A DNA stretch of 64,000 nt, from assembly GCA_015069695.1 (NCBI GenBank), contig JADCRZ010000001.1:248001-312000 (forward strand). Reading direction: 5' to 3'. This document shows, in pieces, positions 53,771 to 63,191 of the stretch. The position numbers and the translations under genes are program-made. Each line of letters opens with the position of its first letter. Positions within the stretch are counted from its first letter, which is position 1. The notes under the pieces were generated by a model, which made no database searches, was not told where the DNA came from, and saw only the letters and a program-made list of their open reading frames with translations. Origin of the DNA: Williamsia sp. (GTDB taxonomy: Bacteria > Bacteroidota > Bacteroidia > Chitinophagales > Chitinophagaceae).

Positions 53771-55297
53771 ATGAAAAAGATATTTTACTTTTTTCTTCCG
53801 CTCCTTCTCTTGCTGGGATGCAAGAAAAACGAGTACCCGGGAAATTATCCCGGTGCCAGGATCAGTCCGTATATAGCCATCTACGATGTGCGGGACTTGT
53901 ACCGCGGCAATGATGTAACCCTTTCCAAAGAAAACATGGCCGGTTCGGATAAGATCACCGGGGTAGTGGTCTCCGATCATTCGGGCAATAACCTGCCGGC
54001 CGGACTGCTGGTGGTGCAGGACAAGCGCCGGCTGGCGGAGCTGCGGGGTATTTCGGTCAATATCGGTGCTGATGCGGCCAAATACGTGCCCGGCGATTCC
54101 GTAATTGTTGCCGTGGAAGGTGCTGTGCTCAAGCGGGTGGATGGCATTTTGCAGATCACCGGCATACCGGCAGCCAATGTGAGAAAAGTTTCTTCCGGCA
54201 ATCCGCTGCCTGTTAACCGGGTTCCCATCAACCTGATCCTCGACAATCCCGACAAGTATGAAAGTTCGCTGGTGGTGGTGGTAAAGGGCGGGTTCAATCC
54301 CCTGCCAGCCCCTACTGATGTGCTGGTAGGCGACAAGCTGATCAACGACGGTTTTGGCGATCTCACCCTGCATACCGAAGCCGCTGCAACATTTGCAAAA
54401 AATCCCGCCCCTTTCAGCGCCAATTTCTATGGCATCGTGTTTAATACAGTAGGTGCGAACAAGCAAACCGTGCCGCAGCTCCGCCTGCGCACAGGCAATG
54501 ATGTAGTGGTATTGAGTTCTGCCATTGAGGTGGCACCGGTCCTGATCAGCGGTTTCATGAGTGATGTGATCGGCGGCGACGGAAACTATGAATACATCCA
54601 GCTGATGGCCACCCGCGACATCAATTTTGCTGCGACGCCCTATTCTGTTGTGGCAACGAATAACGCCAATGCTTCCACGCCGGTGGGTTATCCTGCCAAT
54701 GGCTGGGCTACGGGTGGCATGCGCACCTATAAATTCAACCTGACTTCCGGCACGGCGGCCAAGGGATCATTTTTTTATGTAGGCGGATCGGGCAAGCTGA
54801 TCAACGGAGCCAACTCCACCAGCATGGCGGGCTCCAACTGGATCAGGGCCTTTAATTATACCACCACGGATGGCGATGGCTTTGGCACCAAAACAGGCGG
54901 ACTGCTGGCCAATAGCGGCAATGCCTTCGGGATGGCGGTATTTTCGGGTACCAACGTAACGGTTAGTTCCCAACCGGTGGATGTGATCTTTGTCTCAAGC
55001 GGGGGCAGCCTCTTCACGCCCGGTCCGCCGGCCATGGGCTACCGCATTGCAAATACTGATTTTTACGATGTCAAAAACCCCATCACGCTCGAAGAACAGC
55101 CCTTCTACAGAAGCGGTTCCAACACGCTCAGCTTTGCCTACAACACAGCCGACCTGGGCTACTTCAACATGCTGGGTGGCATCTACGATGCCGGACTGGG
55201 AAAATGGCTAAAAGCAAGAACGCAGGCAAACATCTTGCTGACAAAAACATCCACCCTTGACAAGATCGAAGGGGAGGGCGCTACCAGGCTGAAGTAG
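53771..55297 (+). CDS. Lipoprotein with DUF5689-type domain
   Basis: A 508-residue lipoprotein. Start 53771 (MKKIFYFFLPLLLLLGCKKN) gives a clean lipobox LLGC; an in-frame ATG 10 codons upstream is less likely. Residues about 25-265 resemble the DUF5689 domain often encoded right after SusC/SusD pairs, with strands such as KITGVVVSDHSGNNLPAGLL and YVPGDSVIVAVEGAVLKRVDG of OB-like character. The C-terminal half (about 270-508) is a beta-rich domain of unknown kind. It is the third gene of the SusC-SusD unit (about 40 bases after SusD). Function unknown; a surface-exposed accessory binding protein is plausible. Confidence 0.82.
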   Translation: MKKIFYFFLPLLLLLGCKKNEYPGNYPGARISPYIAIYDVRDLYRGNDVTLSKENMAGSDKITGVVVSDHSGNNLPAGLLVVQDKRRLAELRGISVNIGADAAKYVPGDSVIVAVEGAVLKRVDGILQITGIPAANVRKVSSGNPLPVNRVPINLILDNPDKYESSLVVVVKGGFNPLPAPTDVLVGDKLINDGFGDLTLHTEAAATFAKNPAPFSANFYGIVFNTVGANKQTVPQLRLRTGNDVVVLSSAIEVAPVLISGFMSDVIGGDGNYEYIQLMATRDINFAATPYSVVATNNANASTPVGYPANGWATGGMRTYKFNLTSGTAAKGSFFYVGGSGKLINGANSTSMAGSNWIRAFNYTTTDGDGFGTKTGGLLANSGNAFGMAVFSGTNVTVSSQPVDVIFVSSGGSLFTPGPPAMGYRIANTDFYDVKNPITLEEQPFYRSGSNTLSFAYNTADLGYFNMLGGIYDAGLGKWLKARTQANILLTKTSTLDKIEGEGATRLK

Positions 55298-55826
55298 GAG
55301 AGGGCGCAGAAAATAGTGATCCCGGAATACAGAACAAACCGGCTCCTGCAAAATAGTGTGCTTACCCGTTTTAAAATCCAGGTTCAACACCGGTATAAAA
55401 ACTTCTGTCTGTAGAAGGAATAATACCGGTGTTGGATATTTATTGTAAATTGGGTAAGACAACCTTTTATGCTGCTGTTGTGCAGCTGAAGAAAAAGGGA
55501 TCGTTCATGTCTGCTGTCTAGGGCGTATAAGAGGCGTTGCCTGGTAAATAAAAAAGGCAAAACCAAGAATAGTTCTGCCGTATAAACTGTTTGTAAAGAA
55601 ATGAATTGAATGACCTGCAATTGATCAAACAGGTACAAATCTATAGCGCCTTGTTCTAATCTGTATCCAAGGGAGCTTTATCAAATTGTTATGTTCCTGC
55701 TTGCAAGCCTGATCAGAATTCCGGCCAGCAATTGCTGCTGGTTTGATAACAGAGAATTAATATCACGCATGCACAAGCTATAATCAACGAAAGCAATTTT
55801 GCAGCGCAAAAAACAAAGCCAAATCT
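55298..55826. other. Intergenic region with two inverted repeats
   Basis: About 530 bases, no gene. An 11-bp perfect stem (55386-55396 with 55423-55433, ACCGGTAT core) with a 26-base loop may terminate the SusC-SusD-DUF5689 unit. Ahead of the next gene, CCAGCA-ATTGC-TGCTGG (55725-55741) is a small palindrome that could be an operator. No TAnnTTTG match is clear. Confidence 0.5.
55386..55433 (+). terminator. Inverted repeat after the SusC-SusD-DUF5689 genes
   Basis: AACACCGGTAT pairs exactly with ATACCGGTGTT across 26 bases, 88 bases after the stop codon. A T-rich stretch (GGATATTTATTG) follows. Terminator function is plausible but the loop is long. Confidence 0.4.
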
Positions 55827-58800
55827 ATGAACCGCACTCTGCTTATCTGTCTTCTTCTGTTTCAATTTTGTTGCCTGGTAAACAACAAAACGTTTGCCCA
55901 AACTACCCAGGCTTCTATATCAGGTAAAGTAATCAGTGCCGAAAGAGCACCCCAGGTTGGTGCATCGGTACAGGTGCGCAACGAATCTACCGGATTTGTT
56001 GCCAAAACCCTGACCAATGCCCAGGGTGATTTTACTTTCAAGGAGCTTCCGCTCGGAGGGCCGTATACGATCACTGTTACCTACACGGGATACGGTGAGC
56101 AGAAACGGAGCGGCTATAGCCTCAACCAGGGTGATGTGGTAAGGGTAGATATTCCCATGCAGGTCAATCAAACAACCCTGGATGTGGTACAAGTGGTAGG
56201 ATCCGGATTGAAGAACAAAATAGAAAATATCGGTGCCGCTACAGCCATCTCTTCCAAAGCTATGACCAGGCTACCGGTGAACGGCCGCAACTTCACCACC
56301 CTGATGGATCTTTCTCCCCTGAGCCGGGGCGGTAACATCGCAGGACAGCTGGGCTCTTCCACCAACTACACGATCGATGGCATGACCGCAAAAAATCCTA
56401 CTTCGGCAGGAGCTACTACCAGCCGCAGCGGAGCACCTTATTCGATTTCCATCGAAGCTGTGCGGGAATTTAAAGTGGTCACCAATCAGTATGATGTTAC
56501 GTACGGACGCAGCGGCGGCGGCACGGTGAGTGCGGTAACCAAGTCGGGTACCAATACACTCAGCGGAAGCGTGTTTGGCTATGGCCGGGCCAACTGGCTT
56601 GCCAGCAGGTATGATATCAGAGGCAATGTTCGCCACAACGATTATTCTACTTATCAATACGGCTTTTCACTGGGTGGCCCGATCATCAAAGACAAACTCC
56701 ATTTCTTTGTGGCCTGGGATCACCAGCAGGACATGCGCTCACTGGTAATTGCCGATATACAATCGGCAGCAGACGAAAGCAGGCTGAATATCACCAAATC
56801 AACCCTGGATAATTTTGTCAGCATTGCGCGCAGCAAGTATGGCGTATCCAGCAAGCAGCAGCAGTACGGCTCCTTCGACAAAAACCGGGGATCAGATGCG
56901 GCCTTTGCCCGCCTCGACTGGCAGATCAACAGCAGGAACCTGCTGACCATCCGCGATAATTTTACCAACGACAAGAACAAGCTGGGACTCGTAGACAATA
57001 CTGCCATCAATTTATACGAATCAACCGGCAATGATTTTAACCGGGACAACAGTTTCCTGGCTACCCTGCGCACGTCTATCAGTCCGCGGGTTACCAATGA
57101 GCTGAAGCTGCAGCACCTCTACACGTTTCAATCAAGTGAGCCGGGTGATGAGTTGCCCGATGCCAATATACCCAGGGCCATTGTAGAGAATGTAACGTCT
57201 GCCATCGGCGGGGCCGTCCGCTCAACAAGCATCGAGATCGGCGGGCACCGGTTTGCACAGGAAGGTTTTACCAACAATGTGCTGCAGCTGGTGAACAACC
57301 TTTACTACAATACCAACAAGATCAAGTATACGTTTGGTGTGGATCTGATGTATACCCGCGCGCATTCCAAATACGGCAGCGAGGTGAACGGCCGGTTTCA
57401 TTACAACAGCCTGGCGGCGTTTGAAAACAACCAGCCTTACCGCTATTATAGGGAAGTTCCCTTGCTGGCTGATCCAAGCGTAATCGGCAATATCATGAAC
57501 ACAGGTGCATATGGCCAGCTGCAAACCAAGCTGGGCGCAGGTTTGGACATGACGGCCGGTCTGCGCGTGGACTATGCGCACTATCCTTCCTCCCCTTTGA
57601 ACCAGCTGGTCTTTACTGAGCTGGGTGTGCGTACCGACAACAAGCTGAAATCTTTTGTGGTTCAGCCCCGCTTCCAGTTTACCTGGGATATAAACGAGCA
57701 ACGCACGGATTTTATCCGCCTGGGCGCAGGTGTTTTTGCTTCCGACATCAACAATTATGTCACCATCAACAACCTGGTGTTCGACGGCAAGCATTCTGCT
57801 ACGGTTGATGTAAGAGCACCCAATATTCCGGTCGCTGATTTTCTCAAGTACCGGGCTGATCCTTCTTCCATTCCAACCCTGCCTGAATTTCAATTGCCTA
57901 CCATCAACACCAACGCAAAAGATGCAAAGGTGCCGGTGATGTACAAAGCCAATCTCTCTTACAGTCATTATTTTACCGCCCGGTTCAAGATGAGTGTAAC
58001 CGGCTATGCAACACTGGGACGGCACAATTACATGTATGTAGACCGGAACATGGTGGCACAGCCCTTCTTTACCCTGGCCAACGAAGCCAACCGGGGCGTT
58101 TATGTGCCCCTGAGCTCCATGCCTTCAAACGGAGCGGGCGACTGGCTGCAGGGCCGCATCAGCAACAAGCTGGGCCGCGTACTGGAGATGAACAGCCAGG
58201 GCAAGGTAAACCAGTTTGCCATGGTGGTAGACGGAACCTGGCAGTATTTCCGGGATGGTGAAGTATCGTTCAGCTATACCTGGAACGATACCAGGGACAA
58301 TACCTCTTTCAACGGCAATGTGGCCAATACTGCCACCCTTTCTTTGCCCGTAAAGGATGATCCCCGTGACCTGAGCAGGATGAGCTATTCAGACAACCAG
58401 TTCCGCCACAAGGTGGTGGTATATGGTACGCTGCCTACTTTCTGGGGTGTGAGTGTAGGCATCCGTTATTCCGGCATCGGCGGTACCCGCTACAGTTTGC
58501 TTTCCGGGGCCAACAGCAATGCCGATTTTGTTTCCGTGACCAACGACCTGGCATTTATTTTCGACCCCAACAACCCCGCCGTGCCGCAGCTGATCAAAAC
58601 AGGTTTGGCGGCCATTCAAACAAATCCTGCAGCAAGCGAAAGCATCAAACAGTATATAAACAAATACACGGGTCAGATAGCAGCCAGGAATGGCGGTGTC
58701 AACAGTTTTTACGGTACGTTCGATCTGCGGGTCAGCAAACGTTTTTCCTATCGCAGACATGGTCTTGAGGTGTCAGGCGATTTGTTCAACGCTGCCAACA

Positions 58801-59006
58801 TGTTCAAAAAAACATGGGGTGTAAACAAGTCGCTGGGCAACCAGGCCCTGTATGCCATCGGCATACCTGCTACTGCAACAGAGCCTTCCTTGCCTGCTTT
58901 CGACGCAGTGAACAAGAGATACAATTACAGGGTGAACACCGCCGGTGTTCCCAACCCATCAGGTGATCCTTTCCAGGTGCAGATCGGATTAAGATACAGT
59001 TTTTAA
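55827..59006 (+). CDS. TonB-dependent receptor with carboxypeptidase-regulatory-like domain, copy A
   Basis: A 1059-residue outer-membrane receptor without SusD partner. Signal peptide MNRTLLICLLLFQFCCLVNN; regulatory-like domain (about 27-110, ISGKVISAERAPQVGASVQV); plug with PVNGRNFTTLMDLSPLSRGG, TIDGMTAKNP, EFKVVTNQYDVTYGRSGGG and TKSGTNTLSGSVFGYGR; GGPIIKDKLHFFVAWDHQQD; then the barrel, ending in VQIGLRYSF. This is the Oar/OmpA-like group of large TonB receptors. It precedes a glycerophosphodiesterase (18 bases) and is paralogous to the gene at 59987, which has the same length. Confidence 0.92.
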   Translation: MNRTLLICLLLFQFCCLVNNKTFAQTTQASISGKVISAERAPQVGASVQVRNESTGFVAKTLTNAQGDFTFKELPLGGPYTITVTYTGYGEQKRSGYSLNQGDVVRVDIPMQVNQTTLDVVQVVGSGLKNKIENIGAATAISSKAMTRLPVNGRNFTTLMDLSPLSRGGNIAGQLGSSTNYTIDGMTAKNPTSAGATTSRSGAPYSISIEAVREFKVVTNQYDVTYGRSGGGTVSAVTKSGTNTLSGSVFGYGRANWLASRYDIRGNVRHNDYSTYQYGFSLGGPIIKDKLHFFVAWDHQQDMRSLVIADIQSAADESRLNITKSTLDNFVSIARSKYGVSSKQQQYGSFDKNRGSDAAFARLDWQINSRNLLTIRDNFTNDKNKLGLVDNTAINLYESTGNDFNRDNSFLATLRTSISPRVTNELKLQHLYTFQSSEPGDELPDANIPRAIVENVTSAIGGAVRSTSIEIGGHRFAQEGFTNNVLQLVNNLYYNTNKIKYTFGVDLMYTRAHSKYGSEVNGRFHYNSLAAFENNQPYRYYREVPLLADPSVIGNIMNTGAYGQLQTKLGAGLDMTAGLRVDYAHYPSSPLNQLVFTELGVRTDNKLKSFVVQPRFQFTWDINEQRTDFIRLGAGVFASDINNYVTINNLVFDGKHSATVDVRAPNIPVADFLKYRADPSSIPTLPEFQLPTINTNAKDAKVPVMYKANLSYSHYFTARFKMSVTGYATLGRHNYMYVDRNMVAQPFFTLANEANRGVYVPLSSMPSNGAGDWLQGRISNKLGRVLEMNSQGKVNQFAMVVDGTWQYFRDGEVSFSYTWNDTRDNTSFNGNVANTATLSLPVKDDPRDLSRMSYSDNQFRHKVVVYGTLPTFWGVSVGIRYSGIGGTRYSLLSGANSNADFVSVTNDLAFIFDPNNPAVPQLIKTGLAAIQTNPAASESIKQYINKYTGQIAARNGGVNSFYGTFDLRVSKRFSYRRHGLEVSGDLFNAANMFKKTWGVNKSLGNQALYAIGIPATATEPSLPAFDAVNKRYNYRVNTAGVPNPSGDPFQVQIGLRYSF

Positions 59007-59024
59007 ATTTTAGTGATTGGACGC

Positions 59025-59891
59025 ATGAAAAAGCTTGTAACAGTTCTGCCACTCGTTATGCTCACCACCATGCTGGTGGCACAAAATAAAGTGATCAGGG
59101 AAGGACACCGGGGCGGCAGGGGATTGATGCCGGAGAACACCATTGCCGCCATGAAAAAAGCGCTTGACCTGGGTGTTCAGGTGCTTGAGCTGGATGTGGT
59201 GATCTCCAAAGACAAACAGGTGGTTGTTTCACATGATACGTATATGTCCGCAGCTTTCGCGCTGAAGCCTTCGGGGCAACCGGTTTCTGCGGAGGAGGAA
59301 AAAACCATCCTGCTGTATGGGATGCCGTATGCGGAAATTAAAAAATACGATGTAGGCAGCAGGCACAACCAGGCATTTGCGCGGCAGCAAAATTTTCCTG
59401 CCTATAAACCGCTGCTTTCTGAACTGATCGATTCCGTTGAATTGTATGCAAAACAAAAGGGTTTGCCACCTCCTGAATACAACATTGAAATCAAGTCAGA
59501 ACCGCAAACAGACAATACCCATCATCCGCAGCCGCAGGAGTTTAGCGACCTGGTAATAGGCGTTTGCCAAAGCAAGCACATCACCGGACGGATGGTTATC
59601 CAATCGTTTGACAAACGGCCGCTGCAACTGCTGCACCGGCAGCATCCGGATATCGTGCTCTCATACCTGACTGCCAATACAAAAACGCCCGCTGAAAATT
59701 TACAGGAGCTGGGTTTTATGCCCGGCTGGTACAGTCCTGCTTATAAAACAGTGAACCCTGAAACCGTCAGGTTCTGTCATGAAAAAGGCGTGAAGGTTGT
59801 TCCCTGGACAGTGAACACGAAACCAGAAATAGACGCCCTTGCGGCAATGGGTGTTGATGCCATCATAAGCGATTATCCTGATTTGTTTTAA
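59025..59891 (+). CDS. Exported glycerophosphodiester phosphodiesterase
   Basis: A 288-residue enzyme; start 59025 (MKKLVTVLPLVMLTTMLVA) gives a signal peptide and is preferred over a GTG four codons upstream. The GDPD TIM-barrel motifs are clear: EGHRGGRGLMPENTIAAMK, with the catalytic His-Arg and metal-binding Glu; ELDVVISKDKQVVVSHD; YNIEIKSE; and the late VPWTVNTKPEIDALAAMGVD. It hydrolyses glycerophosphodiesters from phospholipid breakdown to glycerol-3-phosphate and an alcohol in the periplasm or at the surface. It lies between two receptor genes and is probably co-transcribed with the first. Confidence 0.93.
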   Translation: MKKLVTVLPLVMLTTMLVAQNKVIREGHRGGRGLMPENTIAAMKKALDLGVQVLELDVVISKDKQVVVSHDTYMSAAFALKPSGQPVSAEEEKTILLYGMPYAEIKKYDVGSRHNQAFARQQNFPAYKPLLSELIDSVELYAKQKGLPPPEYNIEIKSEPQTDNTHHPQPQEFSDLVIGVCQSKHITGRMVIQSFDKRPLQLLHRQHPDIVLSYLTANTKTPAENLQELGFMPGWYSPAYKTVNPETVRFCHEKGVKVVPWTVNTKPEIDALAAMGVDAIISDYPDLF

Positions 59892-59920
59892 GAAATCATT
59901 CCGCACTGTTTCCCAGAATG

Positions 59921-59938
59921 TTCATAAAAACGTAACAA
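59921..59938 (+). promoter_or_regulatory. PHO-box-like direct half-sites upstream of the second receptor
   Basis: TTCATAA and GTAACAA are separated by four bases, giving half-sites offset by 11 bases, as in the pair at 48860-48877 (where the order is TAACA then TTCAT). The similarity is suggestive only. Confidence 0.25.
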
Positions 59939-59986
59939 CTGTTCTCCTGCGGAACATAGAATTTCGTGGGCTGAAATCTTACTGCT

Positions 59987-62900
59987 ATGATAAAAATTTA
60001 CTTCCAGGTTACGCGTCACCTGCCAAAGCTGGCGGCGTTTATCTTCCTGATCTTTCTTGCTGAAATCCAGCACGCACATGGCCAGATCAGTGGCTCTGCA
60101 ATCAGCGGGTTTGTATATGATGATGCAGACAGTACGCTCGATGGAGCTGTGATCAATGTTCGAAATACAGCGACCGGTTTTACGGCCACTGCCACGACCA
60201 ATAAAAAAGGATATTTTTCCCTGCGCGACGTGCCTGTTGGCAACTACACCATTGAAGTCAGCTTTGTAAACCACCAGAAAACGGTGCTCACCAACAATGC
60301 GCTGAACCTGGGTGACAGGCTGGTACTGCACAAAATTGTGCTGGGTAAGAACACTGCTACGCTTGCTGAAGTCACCGTCCGATCCAACAGCTTCAACAAC
60401 AGTGTTGACCGGTTGGGTACGGGCACGCTTGTTTCAGGACGTGCCATCCAAAAAATTCCGCTGGTCTCCCGCAACTACACCGACCTGATTTCTCTTTCAC
60501 CGCTGGCTGTGGGTGCATCGCTTGCAGGGGCCAAACCAGGTGGTACAGGTTATATGCTGGATGGTGTAAGCAACCGCCGCGCTACATTCGGCGGACTCAC
60601 CGATGCTGCTTTTTCTATTTCTTCTGAAACCATCCGCGAGTTTGAAGTGTCTACCAACGCGTATGATGTTACCAATGGGCGTGGATCGGGAGGGGTTGTA
60701 AAAGCCATTACAAGATCCGGCACCAACACCTTCTCCGGGTCTGTATGGGGGTATTACGGAGGCAATTCCTTGGCGGCCCAAAAAGACATCAACGGCAATC
60801 CCCTCACTACCCGTTACAAGATCGGGCAGGGCGGTGCCTTGCTGAGCGGCCCCATCATAAAAGACAAACTTCACTTTCTTGTCTCCTACGACCAGTACCA
60901 GAACACCATTCCGTTCCGCGCCTATGATTTTAACTATGCCGGACCAACACAGGCACAGGCAGAAAAAAATCTGGGCATTACAAAAAGCAACCTGGACCAG
61001 ATCGTATCGATCATGCAGAAGCAATTTGGCTTTCCTGCAAGCCAGCAGTATGGCGCCATCAACATCGTGCAGGGGACCATCAATGCTTTTGCCAAAATCG
61101 ACTGGAACATCAATGCCAAAAACCTGCTGACGGTAAAATACAATTACCTCCATTTCACCGACCCCAATAAATTGAAATCAGGCGGGCTGCTTACAACACA
61201 ATACACGGGGATCGAGATTGACAACGGCGTAATGGTTGGGCTGCGTTCGGAGCTTTCCAATAAGGTCACCAACGATCTTAAAGTGAATTTCAGCACCTAC
61301 CGCAAGTTTCTTACTTTCCTGAACAACCATGTTCCGGAAGGGTTTGTGAATGTGACCTCCACCTTTGCCGACGGCAGCACAGGCAATACCACTGTGGCAT
61401 TTGGCAACCAGAACTGGGTGCCGGAACGCGATGCCTCTGATGTGATCCAGATCGTGGACAACGTACGCTACAAAGCCGGCAACGTGAATTTTGTTTTTGG
61501 AACCGACAACAACATCAATCACATTACCGACCGTTTGTCGCACGACCAGCAGGGACAGTTTTACTATGCCAGCATACAGGACATGTCGAACAACAACGCT
61601 TACCGTTTTAACAGGAAGATTCCGCTCGATGGCAACAATCCGGCCATCAGCGTACCCCTGCTGGAACTGGGTTTGTTTGCACAGATGGAAACCAACCTGC
61701 GCTCCAACCTCAATCTGACCCTGGGGCTGCGTTGGGATGCTACTGTGATCGGCAACAAACCAACCTATAACAAACAGCTTGAAACAGATTTGGGCATACG
61801 CACGGATGTGGTTCCCTTCGACGCAAAAAATGTGCAGCCCCGTGCCAATCTGGTATGGGACGTGCACAGCAACGGCCGCGACATCCTGAAATTCGGTGCC
61901 GGTTTGTTTGCTTCAGAGTTCACCACCCAGCCTATCACGTTTTCCCATATCGACAATGGTGTTAATTTCCGGCAGGTCGACATCCGCCAGAATGTACCCG
62001 TACCCGATTGGATCGCCTACCAGCAAGACTTCAACAAAGTACCGGGTGTGGATTATTACAATTCGCTCACAACAAAGCAGCCTGCCACCGTACTGGTGCT
62101 TGATAAAAACCTGAAGAACCCGCTCACCTTTAAAACCAACCTGAGCTTTTATCATTATTTCAACAGCTGGCTGCGTGCAGGTGCAAACGTGTACTACAAC
62201 AATACATGGGATAATTTTTATCTCTACGACCTGAACCTCAAACGCACGCCTGACTTTGTTACCAACGAAGGAAGAGAAGTGTATGTGCCGGCCAGTACGC
62301 TCACCAACACTTCTTCTACCAGCTATCTGCCTGTGCTGGCCAACTCACGCATCTCGGCAAATTTTAACCAGGTCAGGTATTTTACCAACACAGACTGGAA
62401 TTCAAAATACATCGGTGCGATGGTGGAAGCTGCCGCGCAGATCAGGGACGGATACCTGAGCATTTCGTACGCGCGGGGCAAAGCTACCGGAACGCCCCCC
62501 TACGACAACGGCGACCCGCGCAATGCCAACTTCAGCGTGGCTGGTTCTTACTGGGATTATGCCTCTTACGGCCGCAACTGGTACAGCGACGGAGACCAGA
62601 AACACAAGCTGGTAGCGCTCTTGCTTAGTCCGACCTTTTACGGCTTTACCGTTAGCTCTTCTTTCCAGGCCTATCAGAGCCAACGGTTCAGTGCCTATGT
62701 GAACCGCGATGTGATCGGTGAATCTGTTGATGGTGTTGACCTGGCTTATGTGTACGATCCCAACAATCCGTCTACACCGGCCGACATCAAAAAGGGCATG
62801 CAGACCCTGCTTCAGAAAACCAGCCCTGAGTTCAGAAAGCTGCTGGAAGCCAACTTCGGAAAGTTTGTTCCCTACAACGGTGGACTGATGCCCTGGAGAA

Positions 62901-63166
62901 TGCAGTGGAACATGAGCGTGGCAAAAGAATTCAAGCTCTACAAAACCCACCGGATTTCGCTGCGGGCAGATGCGTTCAACGTGCTGAACCTGCTCAATTA
63001 CAAATGGGGCGGCTATTACAATATCATCAACACCAACCTGTACAATGTAACCGGTTTTAACCAGGATACAAAATCATTTACTTACAGCGTGAACACCAAT
63101 GCCGGTACGCGTGTGAAAACGGCCAGTTATTACTCCGTGCAGTTCGGGATGCGGTATTCTTTTTAG
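59987..63166 (+). CDS. TonB-dependent receptor with carboxypeptidase-regulatory-like domain, copy B
   Basis: A 1059-residue receptor paralogous to the gene at 55827. Signal peptide about 1-32 (ending HAHGQ); regulatory-like domain (GFVYDDADSTLDGAVINVRN); plug with SRNYTDLISLSPLAVGASLA, MLDGVSNRRATFGG, EFEVSTNAYDVTNGRGSGGV and TRSGTNTFSGSVWGYY; SGPIIKDKLHFLVSYDQYQN; C-terminal barrel ending VQFGMRYSF. Sequence divergence between the copies is high except in plug motifs, so they probably take up different substrates. The next gene begins within 30 bases and is likely co-transcribed. Confidence 0.92.
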   Translation: MIKIYFQVTRHLPKLAAFIFLIFLAEIQHAHGQISGSAISGFVYDDADSTLDGAVINVRNTATGFTATATTNKKGYFSLRDVPVGNYTIEVSFVNHQKTVLTNNALNLGDRLVLHKIVLGKNTATLAEVTVRSNSFNNSVDRLGTGTLVSGRAIQKIPLVSRNYTDLISLSPLAVGASLAGAKPGGTGYMLDGVSNRRATFGGLTDAAFSISSETIREFEVSTNAYDVTNGRGSGGVVKAITRSGTNTFSGSVWGYYGGNSLAAQKDINGNPLTTRYKIGQGGALLSGPIIKDKLHFLVSYDQYQNTIPFRAYDFNYAGPTQAQAEKNLGITKSNLDQIVSIMQKQFGFPASQQYGAINIVQGTINAFAKIDWNINAKNLLTVKYNYLHFTDPNKLKSGGLLTTQYTGIEIDNGVMVGLRSELSNKVTNDLKVNFSTYRKFLTFLNNHVPEGFVNVTSTFADGSTGNTTVAFGNQNWVPERDASDVIQIVDNVRYKAGNVNFVFGTDNNINHITDRLSHDQQGQFYYASIQDMSNNNAYRFNRKIPLDGNNPAISVPLLELGLFAQMETNLRSNLNLTLGLRWDATVIGNKPTYNKQLETDLGIRTDVVPFDAKNVQPRANLVWDVHSNGRDILKFGAGLFASEFTTQPITFSHIDNGVNFRQVDIRQNVPVPDWIAYQQDFNKVPGVDYYNSLTTKQPATVLVLDKNLKNPLTFKTNLSFYHYFNSWLRAGANVYYNNTWDNFYLYDLNLKRTPDFVTNEGREVYVPASTLTNTSSTSYLPVLANSRISANFNQVRYFTNTDWNSKYIGAMVEAAAQIRDGYLSISYARGKATGTPPYDNGDPRNANFSVAGSYWDYASYGRNWYSDGDQKHKLVALLLSPTFYGFTVSSSFQAYQSQRFSAYVNRDVIGESVDGVDLAYVYDPNNPSTPADIKKGMQTLLQKTSPEFRKLLEANFGKFVPYNGGLMPWRMQWNMSVAKEFKLYKTHRISLRADAFNVLNLLNYKWGGYYNIINTNLYNVTGFNQDTKSFTYSVNTNAGTRVKTASYYSVQFGMRYSF

Positions 63167-63191
63167 ATTGCAGGATAAAACAAGCGCAAAT

